A stretch of DNA of 64,000 nt from Staphylococcus lugdunensis. Lineage in GTDB: Bacteria; Bacillota; Bacilli; Staphylococcales; Staphylococcaceae. Where the stretch lies: NCBI RefSeq assembly GCF_002901705.1, contig NZ_PPPV01000012.1:651451-715450 (forward strand), written 5' to 3'. Both the position numbers and the translations under genes were made by a program. Positions 21,639 to 32,867 of this stretch are shown piece after piece. Position 1 is the first letter of the stretch. Each line of letters opens with the position of its first letter. Under the pieces are notes generated by a model. The model had not been told where the DNA came from. It did not search any database and saw only the letters and a program-made list of their open reading frames with translations.

Positions 21639-21944
21639 CTATGTTCCTCCATTCGATACTTGTTTCTTTACAACACACTTCATTATAGCTTACTCAACCA
21701 TATAAAAAAAGAGAGAGTGACATTCAGTCAGAGACCTGCCACGCTCATCATACTTTATAAAATAAAGTGCAATGAATTCATGTTGTATATTCTTCTAAAT
21801 GATTTAGCCTTTAATGCAAACAAAACCAAACATTTACTTTCATTAGCGAAACCTTTCATCATATCTTTATTTTCTATGACGACAACTATTGCTAGTAATA
21901 TCATTAAAATGCTGGCGACGATTAGGATGATTTCTTTGTTCGTA
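21639..21944. other. Intergenic gap between lspA and the two-domain VOC gene
   Basis: The 306 bases hold no gene I can support. A minus frame 21755–21904 could encode 49 residues (MILLAIVVVIENKDMMKG…) but has no ribosome site, and an overlapping plus frame has odd composition. The region probably carries the lspA promoter. Confidence 0.5.
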
Positions 21945-22742
21945 TCATGATTCTACTTTTATAAAATTAAAGCGAAATTGTAAACCATCTGGTCCTTTTA
22001 ACCAAAGATGTGTTGTTTCTGGATAATAAAAATCAATCAATGCTAAACCATAAGTGTGTTCATTATCAACGCGCTTAACTCTAGATATCCAATGATTGAG
22101 TGCGATGTGATGGTGATAATACTGTGAAGCTAAAAAAAGAGACATCTTATCCAATTGGGCGCTTTTCTTTAAACCAAAGTAGGCTTTATAATATTGTTCA
22201 ACTTCAGATAATCGCGTTGTTTTTAGATGGATATTGCCGATTTTTGTATCTTTAGGTATACCCTGCCAGCCAACTTCTGTCGTGTAACTCAGTAATTTAG
22301 GAATATTCATAGCTTTAATATGCATTGAATGCAGATGCGTGCGATATAGCCAATCTTCAAGAGGATAATCAACATAAAATTTTAACATGTTGCCTTCTGG
22401 ATCTTCGACAAAGAGTGATGTTGATGTACTTTGCTCCCCGCCATTCATCGGAATATCAAAATCACTAAATTGAACCATAAGATTTGCTAAATCGCTATTA
22501 TGCGGCAATAATATCCCTATGTAAAATAACCCTGCCTCAGTTAGTTGAGGTTCACGTCCAGATGATATCTCTTGTAAGGTAAGGATATGATGAGATAAGC
22601 CTACATCATACTGCACACAATTAATAGAAGCAGTTACTACTTGAAATCCAATAACATCCTCATAAAAAGGCCGTAAAGCTGCTAAATTTTTTACATTTAT
22701 TGTTATACCATTAACAAAACGAGCTTCTGCTGAGTGAAACAT
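21945..22742 (-). CDS. Two-domain VOC (glyoxalase/extradiol dioxygenase-like) protein
   Basis: A 265-residue protein built from two vicinal-oxygen-chelate modules. The first has FVNGITINVKNLAALRPFYEDVIGF and VEDPEGNMLKFYVDYP; the second has IGNIHLKTTRLSEVEQYYKAYFGL and KGPDGLQFRFNF. This is the layout of CatE-like catechol 2,3-dioxygenases in Bacillus. The His/Glu metal ligands look only partly conserved, so the reaction is uncertain. It is a single gene between lspA and ileS, separated from ileS by a strong terminator. Confidence 0.8.
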   Translation of the reverse strand: MFHSAEARFVNGITINVKNLAALRPFYEDVIGFQVVTASINCVQYDVGLSHHILTLQEISSGREPQLTEAGLFYIGILLPHNSDLANLMVQFSDFDIPMNGGEQSTSTSLFVEDPEGNMLKFYVDYPLEDWLYRTHLHSMHIKAMNIPKLLSYTTEVGWQGIPKDTKIGNIHLKTTRLSEVEQYYKAYFGLKKSAQLDKMSLFLASQYYHHHIALNHWISRVKRVDNEHTYGLALIDFYYPETTHLWLKGPDGLQFRFNFIKVES

Positions 22743-22917
22743 AGGTCACGCTCCATTTTTATTGAATCTAAAATATATACGGTATATTTTACCTTTACAG
22801 TTTAAGTGTACATATTTAAAATTATTTTGGCTGTTTCCTACATTATATTATGAAACCTACAATGGGATATCAAGCATAAACTTAAATTTCAAATTTAACA
22901 CGATGACATTGAAAGAA

Positions 22918-22975
22918 AAAAAGCAGCAGTGAAAATTAAAATCTGTGTAGACTTAATTAATCACTACTGCTTTTT
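22918..22975 (-). terminator. Terminator of ileS
   Basis: Arms AAAAAGCAGCAGTGA and TCACTACTGCTTTTT form a long stem, followed on minus by a T-run. It lies about 140 bases after the ileS stop. The rest of the 375-base gap is AT-rich and shows nothing else I recognise apart from space for the VOC gene promoter. Confidence 0.8.
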
Positions 22976-23117
22976 ATATAAGTTATTTACTGTTATATCA
23001 GCGTTATTTTATAATTTATTACTATTTAGTTATTGTAAAAACAATCCGTCTATGCCAAAGTTTTTACTTTTAAATCTAAATATTTTCAATTATCACAGCG
23101 TTATACTTCTATCATCT

Positions 23118-25868
23118 TTAAACTAACGTTTTTACAACTTCTTGACAACGTGGACAAAGATAATCTAATTCACCTACAGAACCTAAATGTTCACTATAAT
23201 TCCAACATCTTTCACATTTATCGCCTTGTGCATGTTCAATACGAATATCTCCATGCTGATATGTTATACCATTATCAACTGAATCAACAACTTCAACTTG
23301 AGACACAATAAACAATTGATGCAAATCAGCAAATTGTGCTAAGAAGTCAGTAGCATTGTAGTTATCATTGTTTCCAATAATGACTTTCGCTTCTAATGAT
23401 TTTCCAATGACTTTATCATTACGTGCCGCTTCTAATGCACGATTAACGTCATCACGTAAATACATAAATTGATTCCATTTATCAAGAAGCGCACGATCGA
23501 CATCAACGACTTCAGGCATATCAGCTAAATGTACACTTTCTTCTTTAACATGTGGCGTATGTGACCAAACTTCTTCAGCAGTATGCACTAAGATTGGTGC
23601 TAATAATTTAGTCATATCCACTAAAATTTGATATAACACCGTTTGCATACTACGACGTTTATGTGAATTTTTCTCTTCGATATAAAGAATATCTTTACCA
23701 TAATCTAAGTAAAAGTTACTTAGTTCAACATTGATGAAGTTTTGAACTTCTTGATAAATATTTAAATAATCGAAGTTATCATAGTGATGGATAGTACTTG
23801 CTGTAAATTCTCTTAAACGATTTAAGAGGTAGCGATCAACTTCAAGTAAATCTGATTCTAATACTGCATCTGTATCTGGATTAAAATCATTCACGTTACC
23901 TAACATAAATCTTAATGTATTTCTAATTTTACGATAAACATCAGATGTTTGTTTCAAGATTTCATCGGAGATACGTACATCAGCTAAATAGTCCGTACTA
24001 CTCACCCATAAACGTGCAATGTCAGCACCTTTTTGTTTTACAACTTGGTCTGGAACAATAACGTTACCAAGTGATTTACTCATTTTCTTACCTTCTCCGT
24101 CCATAACGAAACCATGAGATAATAAGAATTTATATGGCGCTTGACCTCTCGTAGCTACTGCTGTAGTGATTGAAGAGTTAAACCAACCACGATATTGGTC
24201 ACTACCTTCAAAGTATAAGTCCGCAGGGAAACTGAGTTCTGGACGGTTTTCTAATACACCTCTATGAGATGAACCTGAATCAAACCAGACATCCATGATA
24301 TCCGTTTCTTTCGTGAATTCACCGTTAGGACTACCAGGATACGTAAATCCTTCAGGTAAGAGTTCCTTAGCTTCACGTTCAAACCAAACATTTGAGCCAT
24401 ATTGTTCAAATAAATCAGCAACATGATTAACTGTTTCTTTAGTCATAATAATATCGCCATTTTCCGCATAAAATACTGGTAAAGGTACACCCCAAACACG
24501 TTGACGTGAGATGACCCATTCACCACGGTCACGAATCATATTATAAATACGCGTTTTACCCCAGTTAACTTTAAATTCAGTTTCTTCTATAGCATCTAAA
24601 ATATCTTGTCTTACTTTATTGATTGATGCGAACCACTGAGGTGTTGCTCGGAAAATAACTGGTTTTTTTGTACGCCAGTCATGTGGATAACTATGTGTAA
24701 TAAAGCTTAATTTTAATAATGCATCTTTTTCAGTTAATAAATCAGTAACTGCTTTATTAGCTTTGTCATAAAACATACCTTCAAATTGACCGCCTTCTTC
24801 TGTGAAGACACCTTTATCGTTTAGCGGACTAATAACTGGCAAGCCGTATTTTTGTCCTACGATATAGTCATCTTCACCGTGTCCAGGAGCGGTATGAACA
24901 CAACCTGTACCTGCATCTGTTGTAACATGGTTACCATTGATAACTAATGAGACACGGTCTAAGAACGGATGTTGTGCTTCGACATATTCTAGTTCTTTAC
25001 CCATAAACTCTTTCTCTAATTTGATGTGATTTTTATCCCAGTCTAATGCTTCAGCAACTTCGTCAGCTAATGCTTCGGCAATAATATATTTTTTGCCATT
25101 CACATTATACTGACCATATTTAAGTTCTGGATGAACTGTAATAGCAACGTTTGATGGAATTGTCCAAGGTGTAGTTGTCCAAATAATGAATTGTGCATCT
25201 TCATCAACAACGCCTTTTGAATCTTTGACATCAAATGCAACATAAATAGATGCTGAGCGTTTATCATGATATTCAATTTCTGCTTCAGCAAGTGATGATT
25301 CACTTGATGGTGACCAGTAGACTGGCTTTTTACCTTTATAGATTAGGCCTTTGTCAGCCATTTCACCGAATAGGCGAATTTGAGCTGCTTCGTATTCTGG
25401 TTTTAAAGTGATATAAGGATTATTGAAATCCCCACGAACCCCTAAACTTTTAAAATCTTTCTTTTGTAATTCTACTTGCTCAAGCGCAAATTCTTTACAT
25501 TTTTCTCTGAATTCGGCAATTGACATTTTTTTGCGGTCTACACCTTTTTTAGTCAATGCTTGTTCTATAGGTAAGCCATGCGTGTCCCATCCTGGCACGA
25601 AAGGTGCATAATACCCTTGCATTGTTTTATATCGGACAATAAAATCTTTAATAATTTTATTTAAAGCATGTCCCATATGAAGATTACCATTTGCATATGG
25701 CGGACCATCATGAAGTATATATGTTTGATTACCTTTATTTTTAGCTAAAGCTTTTTGATATTGATTGTCAGTGTCCCATTTTTCTTGTATTTGAGGCTCT
25801 TTTTTCGGTAAACCTCCTCGCATTGGAAAATCTGTTTTAGGCATTAATAATGTTTCTTTATAATTCAT
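23118..25868 (-). CDS. ileS: Isoleucyl-tRNA synthetase
   Basis: A class I synthetase that charges tRNA-Ile and edits valine. In 916 residues it shows the HIGH-type motif [16 protein letters not shown], the CP1 editing domain threonine-rich motif [11 protein letters not shown], the KMSKSLGN loop and a C-terminal zinc site (CERCWNYS…CPRC). It is of the mupirocin-sensitive eukaryote-unlike bacterial type found natively in staphylococci. ATG at 25868 was chosen; a GTG four codons upstream overlaps the Shine–Dalgarno. It is regulated by the T-box immediately upstream. Confidence 0.97.
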   Translation of the reverse strand: MNYKETLLMPKTDFPMRGGLPKKEPQIQEKWDTDNQYQKALAKNKGNQTYILHDGPPYANGNLHMGHALNKIIKDFIVRYKTMQGYYAPFVPGWDTHGLPIEQALTKKGVDRKKMSIAEFREKCKEFALEQVELQKKDFKSLGVRGDFNNPYITLKPEYEAAQIRLFGEMADKGLIYKGKKPVYWSPSSESSLAEAEIEYHDKRSASIYVAFDVKDSKGVVDEDAQFIIWTTTPWTIPSNVAITVHPELKYGQYNVNGKKYIIAEALADEVAEALDWDKNHIKLEKEFMGKELEYVEAQHPFLDRVSLVINGNHVTTDAGTGCVHTAPGHGEDDYIVGQKYGLPVISPLNDKGVFTEEGGQFEGMFYDKANKAVTDLLTEKDALLKLSFITHSYPHDWRTKKPVIFRATPQWFASINKVRQDILDAIEETEFKVNWGKTRIYNMIRDRGEWVISRQRVWGVPLPVFYAENGDIIMTKETVNHVADLFEQYGSNVWFEREAKELLPEGFTYPGSPNGEFTKETDIMDVWFDSGSSHRGVLENRPELSFPADLYFEGSDQYRGWFNSSITTAVATRGQAPYKFLLSHGFVMDGEGKKMSKSLGNVIVPDQVVKQKGADIARLWVSSTDYLADVRISDEILKQTSDVYRKIRNTLRFMLGNVNDFNPDTDAVLESDLLEVDRYLLNRLREFTASTIHHYDNFDYLNIYQEVQNFINVELSNFYLDYGKDILYIEEKNSHKRRSMQTVLYQILVDMTKLLAPILVHTAEEVWSHTPHVKEESVHLADMPEVVDVDRALLDKWNQFMYLRDDVNRALEAARNDKVIGKSLEAKVIIGNNDNYNATDFLAQFADLHQLFIVSQVEVVDSVDNGITYQHGDIRIEHAQGDKCERCWNYSEHLGSVGELDYLCPRCQEVVKTLV

Positions 25869-25879
25869 ACTATTACTCA

Positions 25880-26090
25880 CTCCTTATAATTAAAAAAGAA
25901 CTCTAAGTTCAATTAATAGGGACGGAAAATGCCGCGGTACCACCCTGCTTAACTCAACTTAGAGCTCTCTCTTGTCATAATTCTTTTTTTATTAAATCAG
26001 TGATATAAGAAGTCATCGTTTGTCAGGCTTCCACCAACTCCTGACTCGCTTTAAAACGTGATATCCTTCTTACGTGTCTGACTTAAATAT
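25880..26090 (-). promoter_or_regulatory. T-box leader of ileS
   Basis: The minus strand contains the T-box core AGGGTGGTACCGCGG followed by a terminator whose arms include AACTTAGAG, ending in TTCTTTTTTA. Upstream is a stem I with the distal-loop region AGTTGGTGGAAGCC and a candidate specifier ATC (complement at 26002–26004), matching isoleucine. Uncharged tRNA-Ile would prevent termination. The leader starts just after divIVA, so its promoter probably lies in the 3' end of divIVA. Confidence 0.92.
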
Positions 26091-26096
26091 TATTCA

Positions 26097-26729
26097 TTAT
26101 TTAGGTGATGACTGATCAGTGTTATCTTGCGTTGTTTCATCTTCTGCTGATTGAGATGTATGATCTGGTTGCTGCTGTTCAGCTTTAAGTTGTCGTTCTT
26201 CTGCTGTTAAATCTTGATCATTTAAATGTTGCACGTTCTCTCGTGTAATTTGTTCAGCATCTAAATCATAGTTTAATAAGTAGTCCCAATCATCATTTTT
26301 TAATAAATCAAGCTGCGCCTCAACTAACATGCGGAAGCGTGATCTAAACACTTTAGATTGACGTTTCATATCTTCAGTTTGGAATGATAAGCGACGTGCC
26401 TTTTCGATAGCATCGTTAACAATTTGATCTGCTTTCGCTTGTGCTTGTGCCAACGTTGCTTCAGCTTGCTTTTCAGCTGCTGCTTTCGTTTGTTCACCTG
26501 CTTGTTGCGCTTGAACAAGTGCATCACTTACAGATTGATGAACACTTTGATAAGACTTAATATTAGTATCGCGCTCTTCTATCACTTTTTCAAGTTGTTT
26601 TTTATCTTCTTTAAGTCTTTCAATTTCATTGCTTAATTGTTTTAAATAATCACTCACTTCTTCAGGTTCAAGACCATTTTTTACACGAGTGAATTCTTTA
26701 TTTATAATTTCATTAGGTGTAAAAGGCAT
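26097..26729 (-). CDS. divIVA: Cell division protein DivIVA
   Basis: A coiled-coil protein that binds negatively curved membrane at septa and poles. The 210 residues open with the conserved lipid-binding head MPFTPNEIINKEFTRVKNGL and continue with heptad repeats to about residue 150. The C-terminal tail is acidic and Gln/Thr/Ser-rich (QSAEDETTQDNTDQSSPK). It is the last gene of the ftsZ-downstream ylm cluster and lies immediately before the ileS T-box. Confidence 0.96.
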   Translation of the reverse strand: MPFTPNEIINKEFTRVKNGLEPEEVSDYLKQLSNEIERLKEDKKQLEKVIEERDTNIKSYQSVHQSVSDALVQAQQAGEQTKAAAEKQAEATLAQAQAKADQIVNDAIEKARRLSFQTEDMKRQSKVFRSRFRMLVEAQLDLLKNDDWDYLLNYDLDAEQITRENVQHLNDQDLTAEERQLKAEQQQPDHTSQSAEDETTQDNTDQSSPK

Positions 26730-26752
26730 GCTATATCCTCCTTCGATTTACA

Positions 26753-27547
26753 CTATTTAAATAATGTTTGATACGTAATGTAGTATTTATCCTTTTTAGT
26801 TCTACCACCGATTTCCAACAATTGTGCACGCCCATAGCCTTGAATAGATAATAAGTCATTAGGCTCCAGCTGAAAATCCGATGCTTCAACAATTGTATGA
26901 TTCACCTTGACGCGTTTTTTCTCAATCAATTGTTTCGCAATTGACCTTGATTTATGAATCATATCTTTTAATACAACGTCTAAGCGCATTGCGCTGACTG
27001 TAGTATGTTGAATTTTCCAATTCTCTTCTGATTGTATCATATCTTGTAATGGAATAGAATTAAGTTTTACTGTTGCGCCTTTAATTCGAGTTAATTCCAT
27101 CATGATATACGATTCTAACTGTCTTGTCAAAACAAATTGAATACGTTGCGCAACATGTATATCTCCTACTTGCTCTCGTTCAATACCTAAAGACATTAAT
27201 GTTCCCAGCACATGTTGATGTTGCAACGTAACAAATTTTTCCGGATAGTCAATCTCTAAACAACATAACTCAAAGTCTTCAACCCGCGGTTCATAATATG
27301 ACGGGGCAATGATAGCTCGCTGTCTTTCTGCATAAAGCCCACCATTAAATGCGACTTGTATATCTTCATAACTTCCCACTATCACTGATAGTATATATTG
27401 TCCTCTTGGATCTAGAAAATTTGTTAATACCGGGGCATATTGTTGTGCTGCCTGATCGCATTTGTCAATTAATCGATCTATAAGCTCATGTTCTTCAGGG
27501 CGAAAATGCTGATAAATATCGATGATAAGTCCTCCTAAACGTACCAA
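26753..27547 (-). CDS. ylmH: S4-domain RNA-binding protein YlmH
   Basis: A division-cluster RNA-binding protein; Bacillus YlmH has been linked to ribosome-associated quality control, as is RqcH at 6967. The C-terminal S4 domain is clear (SRSIAKQLIEKKRVKVNH). The start is a problem. The only in-frame standard start is TTG at 27547, but the strong GGAGG (27531–27535) lies downstream of it. From that site the well-spaced codons are ATC ATC GAT ATT, so translation may begin with ATC or ATT near 27523 (about 256 aa). Given coordinates use the outermost TTG. Confidence 0.85.
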   Translation of the reverse strand: MVRLGGLIIDIYQHFRPEEHELIDRLIDKCDQAAQQYAPVLTNFLDPRGQYILSVIVGSYEDIQVAFNGGLYAERQRAIIAPSYYEPRVEDFELCCLEIDYPEKFVTLQHQHVLGTLMSLGIEREQVGDIHVAQRIQFVLTRQLESYIMMELTRIKGATVKLNSIPLQDMIQSEENWKIQHTTVSAMRLDVVLKDMIHKSRSIAKQLIEKKRVKVNHTIVEASDFQLEPNDLLSIQGYGRAQLLEIGGRTKKDKYYITYQTLFK

Positions 27548-27567
27548 TAAAGTTCGATAACGTAATA

Positions 27568-27601
27568 AAACGAGGTTAAGTAGATTGTACTTCCCTCGTT
27601 T
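27568..27601 (-). terminator. Intercistronic hairpin between yggT and ylmH
   Basis: An outer stem AAACGAGG/CCTCGTTT with an inner AAGTA/TACTT stem, followed on minus by TTTTATTA. It could be a weak terminator or an mRNA processing or stability element just upstream of ylmH. Confidence 0.5.
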
Positions 27602-27609
27602 AACCGCAA

Positions 27610-27906
27610 CTAATGCGTAGCTACATAAATAAGAATTGCTCTAAATATACTATCTAGTCCCCATTGGAATAAAATAAGTACAAAGAGTGCTACTAAAGAT
27701 GAAATATCTATCATACCAAGAGGTGGAATGATTTTTCTGAAAGGTTCTAAATACGGTTCATAAATACTACTCAAAAAGCGGCCTACGACCGACTCACGTA
27801 TATTAGGAACCCATGAAGTAAAGAAATAAATAATCATACCAAAATAATAAACAGTAACTAAAAATGATATGAAGTTAAATATCGTTGCTAACAAGCTAAT
27901 GCTCAT
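27610..27906 (-). CDS. YggT-family membrane protein YlmG
   Basis: A 98-residue protein with two hydrophobic segments (about residues 8–30 and 68–92) separated by the family loop SWVPNIRESVVGRFLSSIYEP and EPFRKIIPPLGMIDISSLVA. YggT/YlmG proteins occur next to sepF in Firmicutes and cyanobacteria and are tied loosely to division or nucleoid distribution; the molecular role is unknown. It lies 11 bases after sepF. Confidence 0.88.
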   Translation of the reverse strand: MSISLLATIFNFISFLVTVYYFGMIIYFFTSWVPNIRESVVGRFLSSIYEPYLEPFRKIIPPLGMIDISSLVALFVLILFQWGLDSIFRAILIYVATH

Positions 27907-27917
27907 ATTTAATCTCC

Positions 27918-28496
27918 TTATTCGTACGGTTGTTCCATATTTTCAATATGGTCTGTAATACTACCAGCCACTTCAACATTGTCCGGTGTGCATAAGAAGA
28001 TATCTGTGCCCACGCGTTGGATATCGCCGCCAATAGCATAAACTGTTCCACTTAAAAAGTCTATAATACGTTTAGCTGATACTTTATCGATTCTTTGTAA
28101 ATTAACTAATGTTGCGCGTCGATTTTTTAATTCGTCTGCAATATCTTGTGTATCAGAAAAGACACGTGGTTCAAATAAACACATTTTAGAACTTTCTTGT
28201 GACGAATAGTCTGATGATTGATCCATAGTAACGACGTTTTTAGAGCCTGATTTTGATAGTGTGTTCATTCGATAATTCCTTTCTTCATTATTTTGATTTC
28301 TTGAAGATCTTCTATTAGGTACTGATCTTAGTTCGCTTTGATTAGCTGAGAAATTCGAATTTGACTGTGTTGCTTGTGGTGTACGTGATTGTGATGGTTT
28401 TTGTGATTCTTTTTCACGATATTGTTCTGGTTCTTCGACAACTTCTTCTTCGTCAGTAAACTCGAAGAAATTATTAAATAAATCTTTAATTGCCAC
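27918..28496 (-). CDS. sepF: Cell division protein SepF
   Basis: Polymerises into rings that bundle FtsZ and anchors them to the membrane. The 192 residues have an N-terminal amphipathic segment ([13 protein letters not shown]), a variable Ser/Gln/Asn-rich linker, and the conserved DUF552 domain from about residue 105 ([37 protein letters not shown]). The start codon is GTG at 28496, with GGAG ten bases upstream; there is no ATG option. S. aureus uses a slightly longer N-terminus as I recall it, so the start region has diverged. Confidence 0.94.
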   Translation of the reverse strand: MAIKDLFNNFFEFTDEEEVVEEPEQYREKESQKPSQSRTPQATQSNSNFSANQSELRSVPNRRSSRNQNNEERNYRMNTLSKSGSKNVVTMDQSSDYSSQESSKMCLFEPRVFSDTQDIADELKNRRATLVNLQRIDKVSAKRIIDFLSGTVYAIGGDIQRVGTDIFLCTPDNVEVAGSITDHIENMEQPYE

Positions 28497-28509
28497 TGAT
28501 GGCTCACTC

Positions 28510-29178
28510 CTATTCTCCTACCAATTTAGTTCCAATTCTTATATATGTTGCGCCTTCTTCAACTGCTACAGGGTAATCATTACTCATTCCCATAGATAAT
28601 TCCGTACACGGTGCATAAGTTAATTGTCGTTGTTGTATGTCATCCCGTTTTAATCTTAATTTCTTAAATAATTCTTGAATATATTGTGTATCATCTGTAA
28701 ATGGTGCCATTGTCATCAAGCCTACAATTTTAATATTCTCATAAGCTTTAATATCATCTATAAACTTGTCCACTTCATTTAAATGGATTCCATGTTTAGA
28801 CGCTTCACCTGAAACATTAACTTGTAAAAAACAAGAAATAGTATGGTTCGCACGTTTGTTGATTTCTTTAGCCAAACTCATTCGATCTAGCGCATGGAAA
28901 TAATCAACTTCATTGATGACATCTTTAACTTTCCTAGATTGCAATGAACCAATAAAATGCATAACAGCATCTTCTGGTAATGCAGCTTTCTTTTCTAAAA
29001 ATCCTTCTAAGCGATTTTCACCAAAATGTCTCAAACCTGCATCGTATGCTTCTTTAGCTCGCTCTATTGTAACATATTTTGTAACTGCTATCACATTGAT
29101 ATGGCTATCTATTGTGCTTTTTTTCTTATGACTTTCAATTTCTTGTTGAATATGTGCTAAATTGGATTTCACATCCAT
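28510..29178 (-). CDS. Pyridoxal phosphate homeostasis protein (YggS/YlmE family)
   Basis: A 222-residue single-domain TIM-barrel PLP-binding protein. The PLP lysine is in [13 protein letters not shown], followed by [10 protein letters not shown] and the C-terminal [23 protein letters not shown]. The family buffers PLP and affects amino-acid metabolism without a known catalytic reaction. It lies 13 bases before sepF within the ylm cluster, the normal Firmicute context. Confidence 0.93.
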   Translation of the reverse strand: MDVKSNLAHIQQEIESHKKKSTIDSHINVIAVTKYVTIERAKEAYDAGLRHFGENRLEGFLEKKAALPEDAVMHFIGSLQSRKVKDVINEVDYFHALDRMSLAKEINKRANHTISCFLQVNVSGEASKHGIHLNEVDKFIDDIKAYENIKIVGLMTMAPFTDDTQYIQELFKKLRLKRDDIQQRQLTYAPCTELSMGMSNDYPVAVEEGATYIRIGTKLVGE

Positions 29179-29196
29179 ATCTATTCATCGCCTTCC

Positions 29197-29988
29197 TTAC
29201 TTGCGTCCGATAAAAGCTAACATTCTACCTGTATGCCCTTCTTCAAGTCGATATGAGAAAAAGAGATTTAAATCTTCAGACGTTGCATATTGTGTAATAT
29301 AAATATTATTTTGAGGTACTCCCATAGATTGTAATAGTAATGCATTGGCTTTTTTCAAGTCAATGCCATGACGATTCGTTCCTCGTGTCTCAATATAACA
29401 TTGACTATCAATCGGCAGCGTTTCAAACTTTTCTTTAATTTCATCATTGATTTCATAAGAATTAGACGTTGCAGGTCCTATAACAACTTGCAAGTCAGAT
29501 AACGGAAATTTAATTTGATTTATCATTTCAATAACGATTTGACCATATGTTCCTCTCCAACCAGCATGCGCTAAACCTACAAAGTCATGAGATTCACTAT
29601 AAAAGTATATCGGTACACAATCCGCATAACACATCGTCAGCAGTACATTTGAGTCATAAGTATATAGGCCATCAATACCATATAGCTTGTGACTAAGCGC
29701 ATCGATATTTGTACCTTGGTCTCGTACGGTAACCTCAGCCACTTTGTTCTCGTGTGTTTGTATTGGAAATACCCAATGCGCTCTAGGGAAATCAATAGCT
29801 GCTGCTAATAGCTGCTGGTGCTTAGTCACATGTTCTGGCGCATCATCAATATAACGAGCCATATTAAATGCTCGTTCTGGATAAGGGCTGCTACCGCCTT
29901 CTCTTGTAGTAAAACCTAACGTTACATGTTCAAGTTTGTCATCTTCATATCGCAATAGATGTGGTTCTTTTTTAAATCTATCTTTCAT
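29197..29988 (-). CDS. Purine nucleoside phosphorylase / YfiH (PgeF, YlmD) family protein
   Basis: A 263-residue member of the DUF152/YfiH family, known as multicopper-oxidase-like proteins with purine nucleoside phosphorylase or adenosine deaminase activity, or peptidoglycan-editing activity in E. coli. The conserved Cys/His site is present as [14 protein letters not shown] and [17 protein letters not shown] at 29988 has GAGG eight bases upstream; the upstream GTG lies within that site. It begins the ylmD–ylmE–sepF–yggT–ylmH–divIVA string, after the ftsZ terminator. Confidence 0.9.
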   Translation of the reverse strand: MKDRFKKEPHLLRYEDDKLEHVTLGFTTREGGSSPYPERAFNMARYIDDAPEHVTKHQQLLAAAIDFPRAHWVFPIQTHENKVAEVTVRDQGTNIDALSHKLYGIDGLYTYDSNVLLTMCYADCVPIYFYSESHDFVGLAHAGWRGTYGQIVIEMINQIKFPLSDLQVVIGPATSNSYEINDEIKEKFETLPIDSQCYIETRGTNRHGIDLKKANALLLQSMGVPQNNIYITQYATSEDLNLFFSYRLEEGHTGRMLAFIGRK

Positions 29989-30083
29989 ATCAAGCACCTC
30001 AATTTAACCGTCTTCTTCGCAGTTATAAGCAACGTATACATTACAATTATATACTAAAATTACAGTGATTTTAAGATTAAAAT

Positions 30084-30120
30084 AAAAAGTCATCAGACCG
30101 CTATGACCCGATGACTTTTT
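30084..30120. terminator. Terminator after ftsZ
   Basis: Stem AAAAAGTCATC/GATGACTTTTT with a 15-base loop and T-runs on both strands, 25 bases downstream of ftsZ. A possible promoter for the ylm genes (TTAAAA, 17 bases, TATAAT) follows on the minus strand near 30045. Confidence 0.85.
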
Positions 30121-30144
30121 ATGAATTTTGTATTTTACTTTAGA

Positions 30145-31326
30145 TTAACGTCTTGTTCTTCTAGAACGTCTTTCTTCTCTATTTCTAATAAAGCTAGGAA
30201 TGTCATCATCCTTAGTCGTTTGCGTACGCTCTGCTGAAGCTTCAGTGTTACGTGAAGAATGATTCGCCTTGAAAGAAGGCTCTTCTTTAGTTGTATTTGC
30301 TGTTCCAGGTGCACTTGAAGATGGCGCGCTTGAACCAAAGCCAGTGTTTGCTTTACGTCCTTGTGTTGACGGTTTATCTTCGAAACCTGTTGCAATAACT
30401 GTGACAACAATTTCATCTTGTAATTCTGGATTAATAACTGTACCGAAAATCATATTAACATCTTCGTCAGCAGCATCTTGAACAATATCTGCAGCTTCTT
30501 GTGCTTCGAATAATGATAATGATTCGCCACCAGTAATATTCATTAACACACCTTGAGCACCAACAATAGATGTTTCAAGTAATGGTGATGAAATTGCTTT
30601 TTTAGCAGCTTCAACAGCTCTATTTTCACCTGATGACACACCAATTCCCATTAATGCAGAGCCTTGGTTAGACATGATTGTTTTAACATCAGCAAAGTCT
30701 AAGTTAACTTCACCAGATACAGCGATTAAGTCAGAAATACCTTGTACACCTTGACGTAATACATTGTCTGCTTCTTTAAATGCTTCCATCATAGGTGTAG
30801 ATTTATCTACGATATCTAATAAGCGATCGTTTGGAATAACGATTAATGTATCAACAGCTGCTTTCATTGCTTCAACACCAGCTGCTGCTTGAGTTGAACG
30901 CTTACGTCCTTCAAAGCCGAATGGACGAGTAACAACACCAACTGTTAATGCACCCATTTCTTTAGCTATTTTCGCTACAACTGGCGCAGCACCTGTACCA
31001 GTTCCGCCACCCATACCAGCAGTAACAAATACCATGTCTGCACCTTGAATGGCATCTTCAATTTGTTCACGAGATTCTTCAGCAGCTTTTTTCCCAATTT
31101 CAGGGTTTGCGCCAGCACCTAAACCACGTGTTAATTTTTCACCAATTTGAATTTTAGCTTCAGCTTTTGATAAGTTTAAAGCTTGTCCATCTGTATTAAT
31201 AGCAATGAATTCCACATTGTTCATACCATGGTCAATCATACGATTTACCGCGTTATTTCCGCCGCCACCTACACCGATGACTTTTAGTGTCGCTAAATGA
31301 TTAAATCCTTGTTCAAATTCTAACAT
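30145..31326 (-). CDS. ftsZ: Cell division protein FtsZ
   Basis: Tubulin-like GTPase that forms the Z ring. In 393 residues it has the GTP loop [10 protein letters not shown] (tubulin signature), the T7 loop [11 protein letters not shown], and a C-terminal conserved peptide [21 protein letters not shown] (seen in part) that binds FtsA and SepF. The globular domain is nearly identical to S. aureus, but the linker (from about residue 317) has its own Ser/Ala/Pro-rich sequence, evidence for a different species. It lies 29 bases after ftsA. Confidence 0.98.
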   Translation of the reverse strand: MLEFEQGFNHLATLKVIGVGGGGNNAVNRMIDHGMNNVEFIAINTDGQALNLSKAEAKIQIGEKLTRGLGAGANPEIGKKAAEESREQIEDAIQGADMVFVTAGMGGGTGTGAAPVVAKIAKEMGALTVGVVTRPFGFEGRKRSTQAAAGVEAMKAAVDTLIVIPNDRLLDIVDKSTPMMEAFKEADNVLRQGVQGISDLIAVSGEVNLDFADVKTIMSNQGSALMGIGVSSGENRAVEAAKKAISSPLLETSIVGAQGVLMNITGGESLSLFEAQEAADIVQDAADEDVNMIFGTVINPELQDEIVVTVIATGFEDKPSTQGRKANTGFGSSAPSSSAPGTANTTKEEPSFKANHSSRNTEASAERTQTTKDDDIPSFIRNREERRSRRTRR

Positions 31327-31355
31327 TTAATTTTCCTCCTAGTTTTTATGGCCAA

Positions 31356-32786
<1,431 letters not shown>

Positions 32787-32867
32787 TTACTATTAAAATG
32801 CACTATGTTTAGTTTACAATACGTCGTTACACTTGTGAACTATAAAGACATAATATATCGGAATTTT

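Noticed and set aside
21755-21904. 49-codon minus frame with a hydrophobic start (MILLAIVVVIEN…)
   Set aside because: No Shine–Dalgarno, no start matching the upstream open frame, and no recognisable family; could be a decayed small membrane gene but cannot be supported.
21633-21950. 105-codon plus frame opposite lspA and the following gap
   Set aside because: It begins inside lspA on the opposite strand, has low-complexity composition and no ribosome site; most likely chance.
22929-23126. 65-codon plus frame upstream of the ileS 3' end
   Set aside because: It overlaps the ileS terminator hairpin, is AT-rich and Phe/Leu/Asn-rich, and lacks a ribosome site.
30135-30416. 93-codon second frame within ftsZ
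   Set aside because: An out-of-frame shadow of the ftsZ 3' end; ftsZ itself is unambiguous.
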